In this document: positions 22,801-33,892 of the stretch, in pieces
Position numbering within the stretch: position 1 is the stretch's first letter
Layout: the number at the start of each line of letters is the position of its first letter
Assembly: GCA_000310025.1 (NCBI GenBank)
Contig: FN649731.1
Span: 118,840 to 159,401, forward strand
Length of the DNA stretch: 40,562 nt
Direction: 5' to 3'
Source: Ectocarpus siliculosus
Taxonomy: Eukaryota > Sar > Phaeophyceae > Ectocarpales > Ectocarpaceae
Made by a program: the position numbers and the translations under genes
Notes under the pieces: model-generated
Seen by the model: the letters and a program-made list of their open reading frames with translations, nothing else
What the model was told of the DNA's origin: nothing
The model's database searches: none

Positions 22801-22949
22801 ACTGCGTCGTGGTTGTCCGGGCCGCTGTTTGTGTTAGCTGTCGCTGGACCGCCTCCGCCGTAGAGAACTTCCGCCTTCCTCGACGATAGCCCTCTCCGAA
22901 ACTCAGTGGCAACCTTGACGGGGGTAACGTCGAAGTGCGTCGACGGCAT
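11665..22949 (-). CDS. Gene D: large coiled-coil protein with polyQ and polyG regions (3' end unresolved)
   Basis: Fourteen exons join in phase: 22949-22756, 21403-21337, 20717-20685, 20538-20377, 20214-20191, 20069-20008, 19400-19250, 18860-18672, 17633-17484, 16900-16836, 16622-14903, 14777-14622, 13956-12292 and 11769-11665, at least 1581 codons. The start is the ATG at 22949 (MPSTHFDVTPVKVATEF). Exons 4 to 12 are mostly heptad-like charged helices, for example AHQRRIKNLFSELESRERTL and HALHRENAQVSREATLAQKE. Exon 11 has a basic stretch (SKRARKRAAATAAAKSKSKR) that could be a nuclear localisation signal, then Ser/Gly-rich sequence and polyQ. Exon 13 is highly polar with two long polyQ runs and a polyG run and ends in a basic RKRKRQQR segment. 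Exon 14 reads ADDTQANLAFVALRQEPYIV and ends RDLHE. There is no signal peptide or membrane segment, so the protein is likely intracellular. No known family was recognised. Exon 3 (33 nt, donor GTCGTC) and the exon 8 donor (GTTCGC) are the weakest joins. Confidence 0.7.
13277..13316 (-). repeat. CAG/CAA polyQ tract in gene D exon 13
   Basis: A mixed CAA and CAG run codes about 13 glutamines between FLA and LHSVFTPERGGGGGRG. The mixture of codons at one end and pure CAG at the other suggests ongoing slippage in the pure part. Confidence 0.85.
13766..13818 (-). repeat. CAG polyQ tract in gene D exon 13
   Basis: On the minus strand this codes a glutamine run broken once by Glu, between PLNA and HFFDPELEREP. 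Most of it is pure CAG, the most slippage-prone tract in the gene. Confidence 0.85.
13931..14129 (-). repeat. Triplicated acceptor/exon-start unit of gene D exon 13
   Basis: Three tandem units of about 70 bp start at 13931, 14002 and 14072. Each contains, on the minus strand, an intron-like tract followed by CGGCT(G/T)G(T/C)GAACATCAACGATGCT. The copies at 13956 and 14094 keep AG acceptors, while the middle copy has lost its AG. The frame stays open through all three, so using the upstream acceptor would add 46 residues. Confidence 0.8.
14853..14908. repeat. 28-bp tandem duplication of the exon 11 donor region
   Basis: Two 28-bp units start at 14853 and 14881, both with the core CTGGGTGCGCTCACG. 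On the minus strand each carries a GTGAGC donor. An in-frame TGA lies between them, so only the donor nearer the exon (last exon base 14903) keeps gene D open in the phase of the next exon. Confidence 0.75.
15366..15412 (-). repeat. CAG polyQ tract in gene D exon 11
   Basis: The minus strand codes glutamines interrupted by one Pro, between DRTTK and MVESSPGG. It sits in an acidic Ser/Glu-rich part of exon 11. Confidence 0.85.
18455..18740 (-). repeat. Duplicated and decayed end of gene D exon 8
   Basis: The exon 8 end (about 18672-18740) has two relatives downstream in the intron. Bases 18601-18636 match 18660-18695 at a 59-bp offset, including the block TCTGGTGTGG. Bases 18478-18525 resemble 18697-18740. 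On the minus strand the farther copy reads VQEKKISLERKSFSWQKG, against LAQKEIMSLEAKIFHTRKE in the exon. It looks like a pseudoexon left by tandem duplication. Confidence 0.6.
22623..22650. repeat. 28-bp perfect palindrome
   Basis: The half-site ACGTGTTGTGCCCA is followed at once by its exact complement, centred on CCATGG. There is no spacer, so it can form a cruciform or bind a dimer symmetrically. Three copies of a 10-bp unit (GCAC(T/C)CGATG) follow directly at about 22651-22680. It lies in intron 1 of gene D, just downstream of exon 1 in the coding direction. Confidence 0.9.
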
Positions 22950-25900
22950 AATGTTTGTAGTAAAGGAATGAATGCGTTGTGGCCCTCGTCCGTCTATCTT
23001 CGTGATCAACCGAGAGGAGCCAGCCGGCTGTCCATGGTTGGAGTTCTGGGTCCGTGAGCTCAGGTTGGAGTCTCTTTTTTCGCCAATGTGTGCTGCCGCG
23101 CGCTGGCGTACATGAAATGATCCTTTGTTCACTGAAAAAAAGAAGTCGGCAAGACTGTGATTTCTTACGGTTTCATGTTTCACGAACGAACCGTTCTCGT
23201 TCCTGTTCGTGCCATCGTTTTTTTTTTTTCATTTGTCGGCTTGTTGGCTTGTTGGGCCTGTTCGAGTTCTCGACTCGGTGAAACAAGCCCAATTTCCAGC
23301 CGGTTTCCTCCACTCACTGACACCAGCACATCCCTTTCGGCGGTGGTTTTATCTCGAACGGGTAGAGTCTCTCTGTTAGATCATGTAGTCTATCGTACAG
23401 CAGTAGTACATTGTACAACTATCCATATGAAGTTGTACGATATGGTATTAGTTTATTTTTAAAACTTTCATGTATTGGCCGATACCACAAATACGCAACC
23501 AGCGTCATCATCGCGGAGTTGATCGTCGCAGGTGAAGCTTGTGTTCGTTCGTCGCGACCAGGCCTGCCTGACGTTCAAAGAGGGTGTTGTTTCAGGAGAC
23601 TTGTGCATACAATGTCCACCTTCTGAAAGCATTTTTTTTTCCGTTCGCCCGAGACAACCACGCAAATAAATCAAGATGACCGCAGTGCGTATGCCAAGCG
23701 CTATTTTTTTTTTTTTGCTTCATCATGCCGTCGAACCACATGGATGGGTCATTTAATGAAAATTGCGGTATGCCCATAGTCATGTGTGCCACGATATATT
23801 GTACGTGCCGAAGTAAATGTGGGGGGTAATTTTACCTTCCGTTGCCTCTTGTTCGGCAAAAGCTTGGAGCGAGTGTGGCATTCCTTTCGCCGGCGACAGG
23901 ACAACCACAACCGACAGCGAGGTTGCTTCGATCGATGGCAGGAGGATGAGTCCAGTTCTTGGTAACAAACATCTGTACAACAAGGTGTTTGGGGGTCAGC
24001 CGCGTCATCCGTCACTCTCCGAAAGAGGAAGATGGAAACTGCTGTGTCCCTCGCAGCAGACACAACAGCTCAGCAGGAAATATGTAGTGAAAATCAACAT
24101 TTCAATTCAATTCAAAGATTGCTACTACTCGAACAGCTACACTCAACTCACGAAAACAACCAAAACCATATACAGGATGGGAGATGTAGCTGCTACTCTT
24201 CTTCGTCCTTCCCAAAATACTAGAACCCAAACCATCACGCCACCTGCCCAACAGCGCCTCTCGCCCATGGGTAACCCATTACTCGCCTACCCATGCGCTC
24301 GACGCACGGAGGTTTCAACACGCGCACACAACGTGAGGAACAACTTCGCCTCCCGCCCAGAGGTGGGGGTTGTGTGTCGAACGTGCCTCCTCTCTCTCTC
24401 TCGAAATGCTGCTGCTGCTGGCGATACTCGACAACATACATAAACTACACACGGTATAAGTCTCTAAACACCCTCAGATGACGACGTAGAACGAAGACAA
24501 CAAAACACAGAAGAATCTTCGAACACTCGCCGGAACCAGTCTTGAGATGGATGTGCGGATGACACGCCACCCTTGGCGGGATGGTACTCACTACTACTGA
24601 TTTCCCGTCGCGAGAGACGCGAGGCGAGCAAAACTCAATCGAGGTGGGAGCAAGCCCGAGGCGCGCGATAGACAAATGAAAGTGCAAAAACCCACCCGCC
24701 ATCACAGCCCAATTTTGCGTCACGACGTGCATCGTACCCGCCCAGCTGCAAGATCATCAGCGGATGTCTCATGCTCGGAGACAGCTGCTGCTGCACCAAC
24801 AACGCACCATCCAGAAACATCCATTCCCGAAAGCAACCTTTACAAAAAGAAAGCAACCATGATAAAACTATTCACTTTTTGCTGAGCCCAAGGGCTTCAA
24901 GCCATCGTACACGAAAGATGGATCCAACACCCGGACCTACGACCATATCCGAGGCAGCGGCGAGCAGGCAGCGTTTCTTCCAGCTCCCGCGCCTAGTGCA
25001 AAACAAACGACACAGACCACTGACCGCTGGCGGCGAAAAAAGCAACACACTGAGGACGGTGCTACCCCCGCTGGTTTGTCTCAACCGCCCCACCTTCTTG
25101 TGCGGGGGGCCCGCACACATACGCACGCAAGCACGTGGTAGCACAATATAAGACAATTAATACCCACATAACACGATGACACCGTTCGTTGCCCTCGCCT
25201 TCCTCCTACGATCATGACATACATTCTTCTTCCTCGACCCACTCCGCCGCCGCAGCACTCTTCAATGCCTCGTGTGCCGCTCCGCAGACCGCCCAAAAAA
25301 AAAACAACAGAGACAAGCTCGGGGCTGGGTATGACACACCACGCGTGTACGATAAAACGACAAAAACTACAATAACGACCCGACATACGACTTCCCGTGG
25401 GAAAGCTTTCAACTCAAGTGCTCGGAAGAAAACGCTCCAAGCAAGTAAAAGTAAACACGAACAAGCTCAAAAACCGGGGGTGCCCACCCAATCGAGACAA
25501 GTCTCTTCCACCAGGAGCGGCAGTTACGCAACCGTTGGCTGGGGTCCCGGCGGGGTTCCCTCTCGCGAACGGAGACAAGACTGCTAGAGATTTACCCCCC
25601 CGAGGTAGGTGGCAGTGCTCTAAGCAATCGAAATCACTCATCGTCAGCATCGAGTCTCCCACGAGAAAGGACAAGAGACAAAACAAAGCGGAGGAGGAAA
25701 GCGTCTCGCGATAGACATCTACCACCTAACCGGACAGAACTATTTGTATCTGCCTAACAATCGAAGTAAACGAGAAACCGGACAGGGTCAAGCGCAAAAT
25801 CATTGTCAGCGACCCGAGCGCAGAGCCTCGTGTGCCCGCTCGCTGCCGAGCCACCACCGAACTTTAGCGCTTGCCCCACCTCCGTGGCTACTTCCGTGCG

Positions 25901-26637
25901 TGCCACACAGAAAGTGCCGCACGCCAAAAAAAAAAAAAAAGGGGAACAAAAATGCCACGGAATCGTGGTTCAATTGCTGCTTACACGATATGGTTTCCCG
26001 GCCGGCCGCGATCTTCGTTGGGGGTGATGGCGCCGGAATCGCCGGAATCGCTTCCCACACCACCCGACTTCGACTTCAACCTCTGCGGCATGAAACGTCC
26101 CAACCAACCCGACACCCCACCGCTCGTCTGTTTTTTTCGATTTTGTGTTTATTTTTTTTGTGTTTGTTCAGATATTCCGAAAAAAAAATCCAAGAGGGAA
26201 CAACAGAAGAAGAAGAAGAAGAAGAAGGAAGAAGAAGAGCAACCCCGAAGGAAACAGTGAGCCATCCCGAGAGGGGAAGAGTCAGCAGCCACGAGAAAAT
26301 CACATGAAACGGGGGGGGGGGGAGCACGACAAAAAAAAAGACGGGTGGCAACAAAAAAAAAAAAAAACATCGTCATCAGAAATGAAAAAATGTACATGAC
26401 ATACGGTACATTTCATGCACCCGGAAGTAGCCCCCCTTCAAAAAATAAAAAAATGAACATCGAAACCCCACACGCAACGCTGCTTTCATCACGGAGCACT
26501 CAGGTATATATGGGGGGTTGGCTATCGCCCTGGATAAAGGTAAATGGTATACGTGATACACTTTCCCAAGTTGGGATCGCGTAAATTGTTGGGGGGGGGG
26601 GGGGGGGGGGGGGGGGGAAAAGAGGGAAGAGGAAAAG
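22950..26637. other. Intergenic region between genes D and C
   Basis: The part next to 22950 should hold the gene D promoter, and the part near 26900 the 3' region of gene C. I see no TATA box that stands out. The interval contains a solo transposon end at 23285-23375, A-rich and G-rich homopolymers, and a GAA-rich purine tract near 26205-26240. A 208-codon plus-strand frame at 23817-24443 has no motif or coding-like bias. Confidence 0.5.
23285..23375. mobile_element. Solo diverged terminus of the 35-36 kb transposon family
   Basis: This stretch matches the right terminal repeat at 36310-36400 in the same orientation: CCAGCCGGTTTCC, CACTCACTGA, CACATCCC, ATCTCGAA(C/T)GGGTAG and CTCT(C/T)TCTG-type blocks in the same order. 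No partner end was found nearby, so it is a fragment or half of a decayed copy. Confidence 0.65.
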
Positions 26638-26732
26638 NNNNNNNNNNNNNNNNNNNNNNNNNNNNNNNNNNNNNNNNNNNNNNNNNNNNNNNNNNNNNNN
26701 NNNNNNNNNNNNNNNNNNNNNNNNNNNNNNNN
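26638..26732. other. Assembly gap
   Basis: Ninety-five Ns, flanked by a G-run of about 27 bases on the left (26591-26617) and one of about 17 on the right (26733-26749). The gap is probably a single poly-G-rich stretch that could not be read. It is outside the gene C coding exons. Confidence 0.98.
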
Positions 26733-26941
26733 GGGGGGGGGGGGGGGGGCGGACTAGGCCACGAGGGAACACGGCAGTCGATTCGGGCCCGAATCGGGTG
26801 TTCGAGCCCGACCCCTCTTCCTATCCTAGGAAAAAAGCCCTCGCCAAGTCCAAGAACAATGTTCTTTCCGTTCATGAGAGCCCAGAGTTTTGTTCTTACG
26901 GTCGCCGATAACGAACAGGTATTTTCTGTTGTTGTCTTTTT

Positions 26942-29900
26942 TCAATCGTTCATGTTGCTTTGCGAGAGGCTGAACGACTTGCTGATCGTGCGTCCCACGT
27001 ATCGGCCCAGGTCACGGCTCCTGCGCCACATGGCCGAGTCTCCCGTGGGGGGCGTGATTTGACCCTCGTATTGCTCGGCGTGGAAGTTCTGGCTCGTGGA
27101 GTAAATGGGGTTGATGAACGCTCTCTGCCGTGCAAAAAAGTAACGACAACAACAACAACAACAACAACAACATTGGATGGAAGAAAAAAAATATGACACA
27201 CCATTAACATAAGAAAAACAGCAAATTGCTCCATGGCCAGTACACGCTACAATGACCAAGCCATCGGCATATTCACGAAGGTGTTCCATCTGGTTCATCT
27301 TGAGGTAGGGGGGGGGTCTCGCGCGGTGTAAGTGTGGAGAAAAGAGGGATGTGTTCGACTATATTCCACAAAAAAATCAGAACGCGCCTGTTTGGTACTT
27401 GAACAGCCTCACTACAACGTGGCTTCTTTGGTTGGTTGTGTGATAAGCGTTGGTTTTCTTGGTCAATATTTTTTGTGTGCCTAGGTTGTATCAACGAAAA
27501 AACGAAAAAACGACTCTACGAAAGAAACGCCGGTTAGAACAATTGAGCGGCAACACTACGCCTCAGCAAAAAGAATGGAGGAAACCGTGTGTGTGTGAGG
27601 GGGGAGGGGGGGGGGGGGTGTACTCATAGTCGTGCATGCCGTAGTCGTTTGACCATTGACCTCGCATCCCTACAAAGCCGGGACGGAGCACGCCGGGTTC
27701 TCACCGGACCAGGCTCTCACATCACCAAGCGCGAAGCGGCGTGAGGTATTTGGCGAGTCGCATGAAGGGTGAGCTGCCATCCTGCTAAGGGTGTTCGGCA
27801 TCTTGTGCTTACTTCCTTGCGTACGGATGACAGCTACGCATGACTTAATTTATTTTCTGGTGCTTTCACTTCCAGAGACAGTTGTAAGCACTGTGTAACT
27901 GCCTCGAGGATGCTTGACCATTTTAACACAACGTGGTGCGATCATCCCCCGTTGCGCGGAGTGAGGGTTCTCCACCCCGCACAACATGATCTACTCGACC
28001 ACCATTATGGTTACCGCCAAAAAAAAAACGAGGTAAAAAAAAAAACGGTAACCTGGTTGCCGAGTTCACGAAGTGAATTGGCTTGTTTTACAACGTCGTT
28101 GCCAAGCGACGAAAACCCAATCCCGATGGCAAACACCGAGTGGGGGGGCGGTGGCGACAGCATCATGAAAATCCAAAAACGCTTCGCGTTGATCTGCAGT
28201 CCGTTCGAAACCAAAAAACAACACTTGTGATGGCACATCAGACGTGTTCGAGGCTTTGCATGGGGTCTCTACTGCAAGACATCCAAGTCTAGCCAGCCTG
28301 CCAGGTCGACGGTTTTCCAAAACTGAAAATCATGTACAGAACGCTGATTTGCCCTTCCAACAATAAACACTGACGTGAAGGATGATAATTCGTCAAGGGC
28401 AAAAGACAAACAAAAAAAGCGCACCTGGTCGGGACTGTCGGGTTCCGCCATCCCCTCCACCGCGAGGGAGACGGAGGGCGCAGGCCTCCTCTTGTTGAGC
28501 ATGTCGAGGGTAGCGAGCTTCTCCTCGCGACGGCGGTTCTTGTTTTTCGTGCGGAAGCCGGCCAGGAGCACGGCCAGCAGGCAGACGCCTGAACGGAGGG
28601 GGGGAGGGAGGAGGGGGGGGGGAGAACGGGGCAGTTGTACGGCCGGCTGTTTGAATCAATCCCAAGGGTTGCCTTGACAGGGCCCTACGACAAGCTGCAT
28701 CGCTTCCGTAGTCATACCTGTGCGATGACGCAAAAACCAGCAGAACATCTCCAGAAGAACGTGATGGTGCAGCAACACATCAACAGCTTCGAAAAATTAT
28801 TCCCCAAGATATCACCCCCCCCCTTAGATGTGGCATCATCGCCGCTCACCTCCGGCGCTGAGGCCAATCACCAAGGCCAGCTTGGTCGCTGCGGACGAGT
28901 CGGAGCCGGTGTCGACGGAAGCAGCAGCTACGCCCACGGGCAGCTCGACGGACAATCCCCACGCGTCGTCGTTTACCTTGTCCACCACCTGTCGCCAAAA
29001 TCAGCGTACATGAGGGGGATGGTCGTACACCTGGCATGCAACTCCTAATGGTGAGCGACCTACAACACGGTCGTCCGTGGGACAACAGACAGGTGCTTGC
29101 GCCTACTCCGCCGGCGTCATGACAGAAAAAAACAACAACAATATAAGGCACTCCTGTACCCCGTATGATAAAAAATATGCTTGTATACTAGATAAACGCG
29201 AACCATTAGACTACCTGCAGAGCGCTGGCCTTACAAGTAGTATGCACAACATCGGAAAGACAAAACACTCCCGGAAAACTTATCTCGCAATCGAACCACT
29301 ATTCATGAAACAAAAACTTAATGAAACCCCTGCCTCAAGGGAACAAGGACAAAATAGTCCTCCCGTTTCACTCGTGTCTCACCAGCAGCCTGTAGTCGGC
29401 GCCGTTCTCGATCTCCTCGGGCAGCGTGATCGTGGCCGAGGCCACCGGGATCGTCGCCGTGCACGAGCCGCCCTCCTGGTCGGCGCAGAGGTTGTTGCTC
29501 ACGCGCTCGCCGTCCTGGCGCAGGTAGATATCGAACTCCGTGTTCTCGCCCACGTACAGCCACGACACCGAGAGGTCGCCTCCGGCGTTTAGCGTGGTGT
29601 ACCTGTTCGTTCGTTTCGTTTCGTTTGTAACGGTCGCACGGAAAGAAGGCAGGCACAAAAGGACCGTTCGACAGGTAGAAGTGAGGGAGAATGGCGGGGG
29701 GGGGGGATCGTGCCGATTGGTGAATGGGTTCAAGAAGTTTCGAGCGGAGATGCCGCAACTGCGCTCTGAAGGATCCACCTCCCAGCGGACGATCAACTGC
29801 TGCAAAGGGCCGCCAAAGACGCACAAACACCTCAACAAGTCAGCAGCTTCTCCGTTTCATACTCAAATGCCTATCCAAACCAAGCAGGGATTCTTTTTGT

Positions 29901-32900
29901 CCAACTCACCCGTCAGGCGACGTGATCTCGACGTTCGATGTCGACGTTCCGATGATGGTGAACGTTTCCGAGGTGTCCTCGAGGTCGGAGGACTGGTCTC
30001 GAACGCGCACAGTGTAGTCGGACCCAGACTCCAGGCTGATCCATTCATCCGTCCATCATGAGCCGGGCAGGGTTGGGATTCCAACGATAGGGTCGGGAAC
30101 GGGGGAAGGGTCGGGGAATTTGGTCAGCCCATGGATCTGCAGCACTTCACTCAAACAAAGCATGTTGAGCCGCTCCGCACGTGACGCGCTCTGCTAAAAA
30201 ACTGACCGCCGAACCAACGCTCGACCAATCAGAGGGCATCAGCACCAGTGTAAGGAAGAAGAGAAGTGCTTGTTGGCGACAAAGGATAGTGGAATCAACC
30301 GTCTCATACCAACGGAAATATTGATTGTTCCTATTAGTAACGGGGCAGGACAGATACTCGTGGCCTCGCGCCAATCAATCCACGATGCTGGGAGACAATA
30401 CCTGGCATGTATGTTTATCTACTCATCAACGGGAGTCGTCTACAACTGAACTCTTCGGCAGTTTCCGTGCGCACCTCAAGAGGAACAGTTTCCGTGCACA
30501 ACCTCTCTGCATAACCTGGTATAGTAAAAAGGTTTCGAAGGTCCAACACGCAACTACGCATCCTCAACATCCGCAGCAAGGAGCAGCAGCAGCCAAACGA
30601 CGACACACCCAAAACATTAACATTTGCAAAACACAAACATACACACACCACGCCACAACAAAACGACTACTGCTGTACGCGTCAACACAATACTGCTGTG
30701 GCGTCCTCCGGAGCTGCTCACCCAGTGTCCGGCAGGACGACACACAAATGACACCCCCAAAGACGACCATTTAGTCGTAAATGCTCACTCGGTGTCCGGC
30801 AGGATGACGGTCTGCTCCTGGGTAAGGTCGAAGCAGACGCCGTTCTCCTCCGCGAAGCAGAGGTCGGCCACCTCCTCGTCCCCCTTGAGGAGGTGGATGG
30901 CGAAGTTCTCGCCGGTACCCTCGTAGATCCACTCCACCGGTACGGCGTCGCCGGCGTGGTACGAAGACGTGCTGTGAGGGACACGTCGCGGGGCGAGGGA
31001 GGAGAAGCGGGCGGGGGGAATGCTGGTGTCGAGACAAAAGTACGGTGCGCATTGGCAAAACTAGGATATGGATTACGACCCCCGCTGAACCCACACTACG
31101 TGAACATGGGCCCGCGGATTCTCGCCTGGAGCATGTGTTTCGACCTCGAAGGTCAACTCCTTTACTTTTAAAGCTCCGAATTTAGTCGGCGGAAAAAAAA
31201 CACAAAAAGTAGATACATGCCGCCGAGTTTATGCCGTATTCGCGCATGAGGAACGCACGGCATACTATACCCCCTCTACCGCATCTACAAGTATGCACAT
31301 TGTCAAATCCAAATCAACACCCCGCCGCGTTTGAACGCTATCTATCTTCAAAGCGAACAAGGATACACATTTCGCAAGGAACTCGGCATGAACCGAAGCA
31401 CGCGTGTTTTTCGGCTTCCGGCGAGCTGTAGTATAAGCTCTTCATGTCCCTCGGAATAAAGTACAGGTCCATGCGGCTATTTATCTTCTCCCCATGGTCA
31501 TGCTGCCACTGGCGACCTACATAGGTAATCCGTTGTCTTTGGTAGACAGCTCGGAAAGATGTGGTACATACAAGCAAAGTCGACGAGAGATTGAGAACAA
31601 CCAGAAAACCACCTTCCCACTTGGTAGATAAACACGGGAAAAGTGCGCTTGGCTTCACAACCAAGAAGAGGGGTGCGAAAACCGACCAACATCAGGAAAG
31701 CCCCATGCAAAGGACACCGCGGTTCCTCCAAGCAAGACCAACCACAATAGTAACGTCATGGCAGAGGCCGCCGTTTAGAGCAAAAGAGACTAAAACGTGT
31801 TCACGAAGATGGATACTACGTAACAACTATTACAGGATTCAGAAACAAGAAACACAGAGAGCAGGTCAGCCGCTGAGGATCGTTGTGTACCGAATCCTCT
31901 CGATGTACTTGTATACAACCTTGACGGCCGTGGTGGTGAGTGTAACAACATAAAAAATTGAACAAACGGAGCCTCGAACCGCAATTGACGTTTCATATAT
32001 CCGGCCCCCTACATACTGCTGTCCTTTGAGCATTGGCGCCCGCTGGGATATGAAGCATGCGAGCTGTGAAACTCGGTCGAAGGGGTGTACACGCGATGAG
32101 TTGCGACCACTTGTTCCACAGAAACGAGGAATTGAAAAAGGAGCGCATCTGTTGCTGTTGCTCTGATCTGCTGTGCTCCATGCTCCGCATATCAACATTT
32201 GAAATCTCAGCAGCGACACGCATGCTGGGGTTTCCTCTACACGGGTCGAATCCGAACAGAGTTGGAATCTATACACCCTACACAAGAACTACCCGGTCCT
32301 GGGTGCATCTATGACATGATGCAGGAAAAAACGAAAAAACGGCACGGGTCGTTGCCGGCAAATTAATTTTGTCGACAAACGCGCCCTGTGATGACCCGCC
32401 TACGATCGCGCTGTGACGAGAAATAAAGAGCCAAACAAATCATGCGTTTGGCTCTTCCCCGTCGCTTCCTATATATTTTCCACGTGGGAGTTGACAATTA
32501 AACAACCGCACGTGCGGAAGGCGTGAACGAGTCGCCCTCCAACTACTGAGTCTGTCTGCACCGAAACATGGCTACACAGACGGAGAACACGCAGCTGCAT
32601 CCGAAGGGCAAAAAACGAAAAACAAAAAGAAAAAAGAAAAAGGTGGTCCACGGCGGCGCACGGGTAAACATTTGGGAATCTCAAAGAGAACGGGAGTCGA
32701 GCACCAACCATGTGTCACCATGATTCGAGCAAGCACACAAGCCACCAAGAAGGGTTGCAGATAAGAGAGCGCTGTAGTGGTGGGTGGTGGGTGGGTGTGC
32801 CTTGGCGTCCTCTCCTCTATTTCTGTTTATCTCTCTCGCACACGCTCGCTCACCTCGCGGGACTCGAAATGTCGAGCGTGGCTCCCAGCGCGACCCTCGC

Positions 32901-32981
32901 CGTGCTAGCACCAGCCACGAAGATGGCCGCTGCTGCTCTCCCGAAAGCCGTTGGCGGTCGGGTCCGCTTCGTGATCACCAT
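26942..32981 (-). CDS. Gene C: type I membrane protein with two Kre9/Knh1-like ectodomains
   Basis: Seven exons join in phase: 32981-32854, 30971-30789, 30035-29910, 29602-29383, 28988-28850, 28588-28425 and 27124-26942, 1143 nt with a TGA stop, or 380 residues. All donors are GT (GTGAGC, GTGAGC, GTGAGT, GTGAGA, GTGAGC, GTGCGC) and all acceptors CAG. Residues 1 to about 34 form a signal peptide (AAAAIFVAGASTARVALGAT). Two beta-sandwich repeats follow, with the opening pattern YHAGDAVPVEWIYEGTGENF and the matching LNAGGDLSVSWLYVGENTEF, closing strands SGSDYTVRVRD and NGADYRLLVVD, and a cysteine pair in each. A linker leads to one transmembrane helix (LALVIGLSAGGVCLLAVLLA), a basic stop-transfer stretch (FRTKNKNRRREEK) and a tail of about 110 residues rich in Ser, Pro and Tyr. 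It faces gene B head to head. The domain type points to a wall- or matrix-facing surface protein, and a sensor role is inference. Confidence 0.88.
27150..27173. repeat. (AAC)n microsatellite
   Basis: Eight or so AAC units lie just upstream of the acceptor of gene C exon 7. On the coding strand the tract reads GTT repeats and adds to the pyrimidine-rich region of the intron. Confidence 0.8.
27617..27742. repeat. Dispersed repeat, copy 3
   Basis: Same orientation and block order as 8511-8646, again preceded by a G-run. It lies outside the coding exons, in the intron between gene C exons 6 and 7. No open frame or terminal inverted repeat was found, so the element class is unknown. Confidence 0.75.
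30972..32853 (-). other. Intron 1 of gene C
   Basis: A 1882-bp phase-2 intron separates the signal-peptide exon from the first ectodomain exon. No open frame on either strand looks coding. It is AT-richer than the exons. Confidence 0.7.
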
Positions 32982-33476
32982 CCTCGGTTTGGACAGCTGA
33001 TGACAGCGAGAATGACAGACCAACAACAGCGTGCGTCAGGCACACAGCGTTTCCGCATGCGCTCTCTCCGATAGACAGGCACACTCTCCTCTCTGCTCGC
33101 TGCTGTTTTCATCGAATAACCGTCCCGCAGCAGACGCAAAAATAACAACCTGTTCCTGTTCCGTGAGCAGTTCGAAGAATTCAAACAACCATCCCACAGA
33201 ACGCATCCACTCATTACCTCGCACCTGGCTCTCTGGTCAGACGGGTGCGTGTGTCACGCGTGCCCTGATGTAGTCGCTGGTGTGGACGCGGCGGTTGTTT
33301 TGAATGAGGAACGGAAAGGAGCCGGTTGCAGGGCCGTTGGGTGTGTATGTGTGACAGATGGTGACCTTTCGGGGGGGGGTACGCCGAATCATAATGAGGG
33401 GGGGTGTTCTAGATCGAACGCGGCCGTGTGAGAGCGTGAGAGCATCCACCCGCTTTTTTGCACTGACATCCCGGGC

Positions 33477-33511
<35 letters not shown>

Positions 33512-33892
33512 GTGTCGCGCACTCTCTCCCTCTTCGCATGCCGGCACCCGCCCTGCCACGGTGCTTGCTGCTGTGAGTGGCGGTGTAAGGAGGCCTACGA
33601 GGCTGCTGTGGTTGGGCAAGAGAAGATACGTTGATTAAGTTTCCAGTATTTTTCCCCCCGGAAGAGAAAGGAGAGAGAGGGCGAGCCGTTCGCCAATTCG
33701 AGTTTACGACCACAACGCGGGACACGAAGACACAAGGACGCCGCGAGAGCAATCAGGATGCACGAAGCGGTGCGACACACGCTGGCAATGTCCAAGTCCG
33801 AGGTAAGAAGACGAGATCCCGCGCCAACGACGGCGGCGGCGGGAGCTTGCTTCTCGAGCGGGAGAAGACGCAGGCCTCTTCTCCCGAAAGTA
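32982..33892. promoter_or_regulatory. Divergent promoter region of genes C and B
   Basis: The two start codons lie 911 bp apart and point away from each other, so both promoters and both 5' UTRs must fit here. I see no clear TATA box. A pure (CTG)11 run at 33478-33510 sits in the middle. Shared regulation of two related surface-protein genes is plausible but not shown. Confidence 0.5.
33478..33510. repeat. (CTG)11 microsatellite
   Basis: Eleven uninterrupted CTG units lie in the B/C intergenic region. The frames crossing it code homopolymeric Leu, Ala or Ser and have no other support, so it is treated as non-coding or UTR. Confidence 0.85.

Noticed and set aside
23817-24443. 208-codon plus-strand frame
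   Set aside because: No signal peptide, domain, coiled coil or composition bias is visible, and it lies in AT-balanced intergenic DNA. It is probably open by chance.
26500-27062. Frames running across the N gap
   Set aside because: They consist of undetermined residues plus poly-Gly or poly-Pro from G-runs and are gap artefacts.
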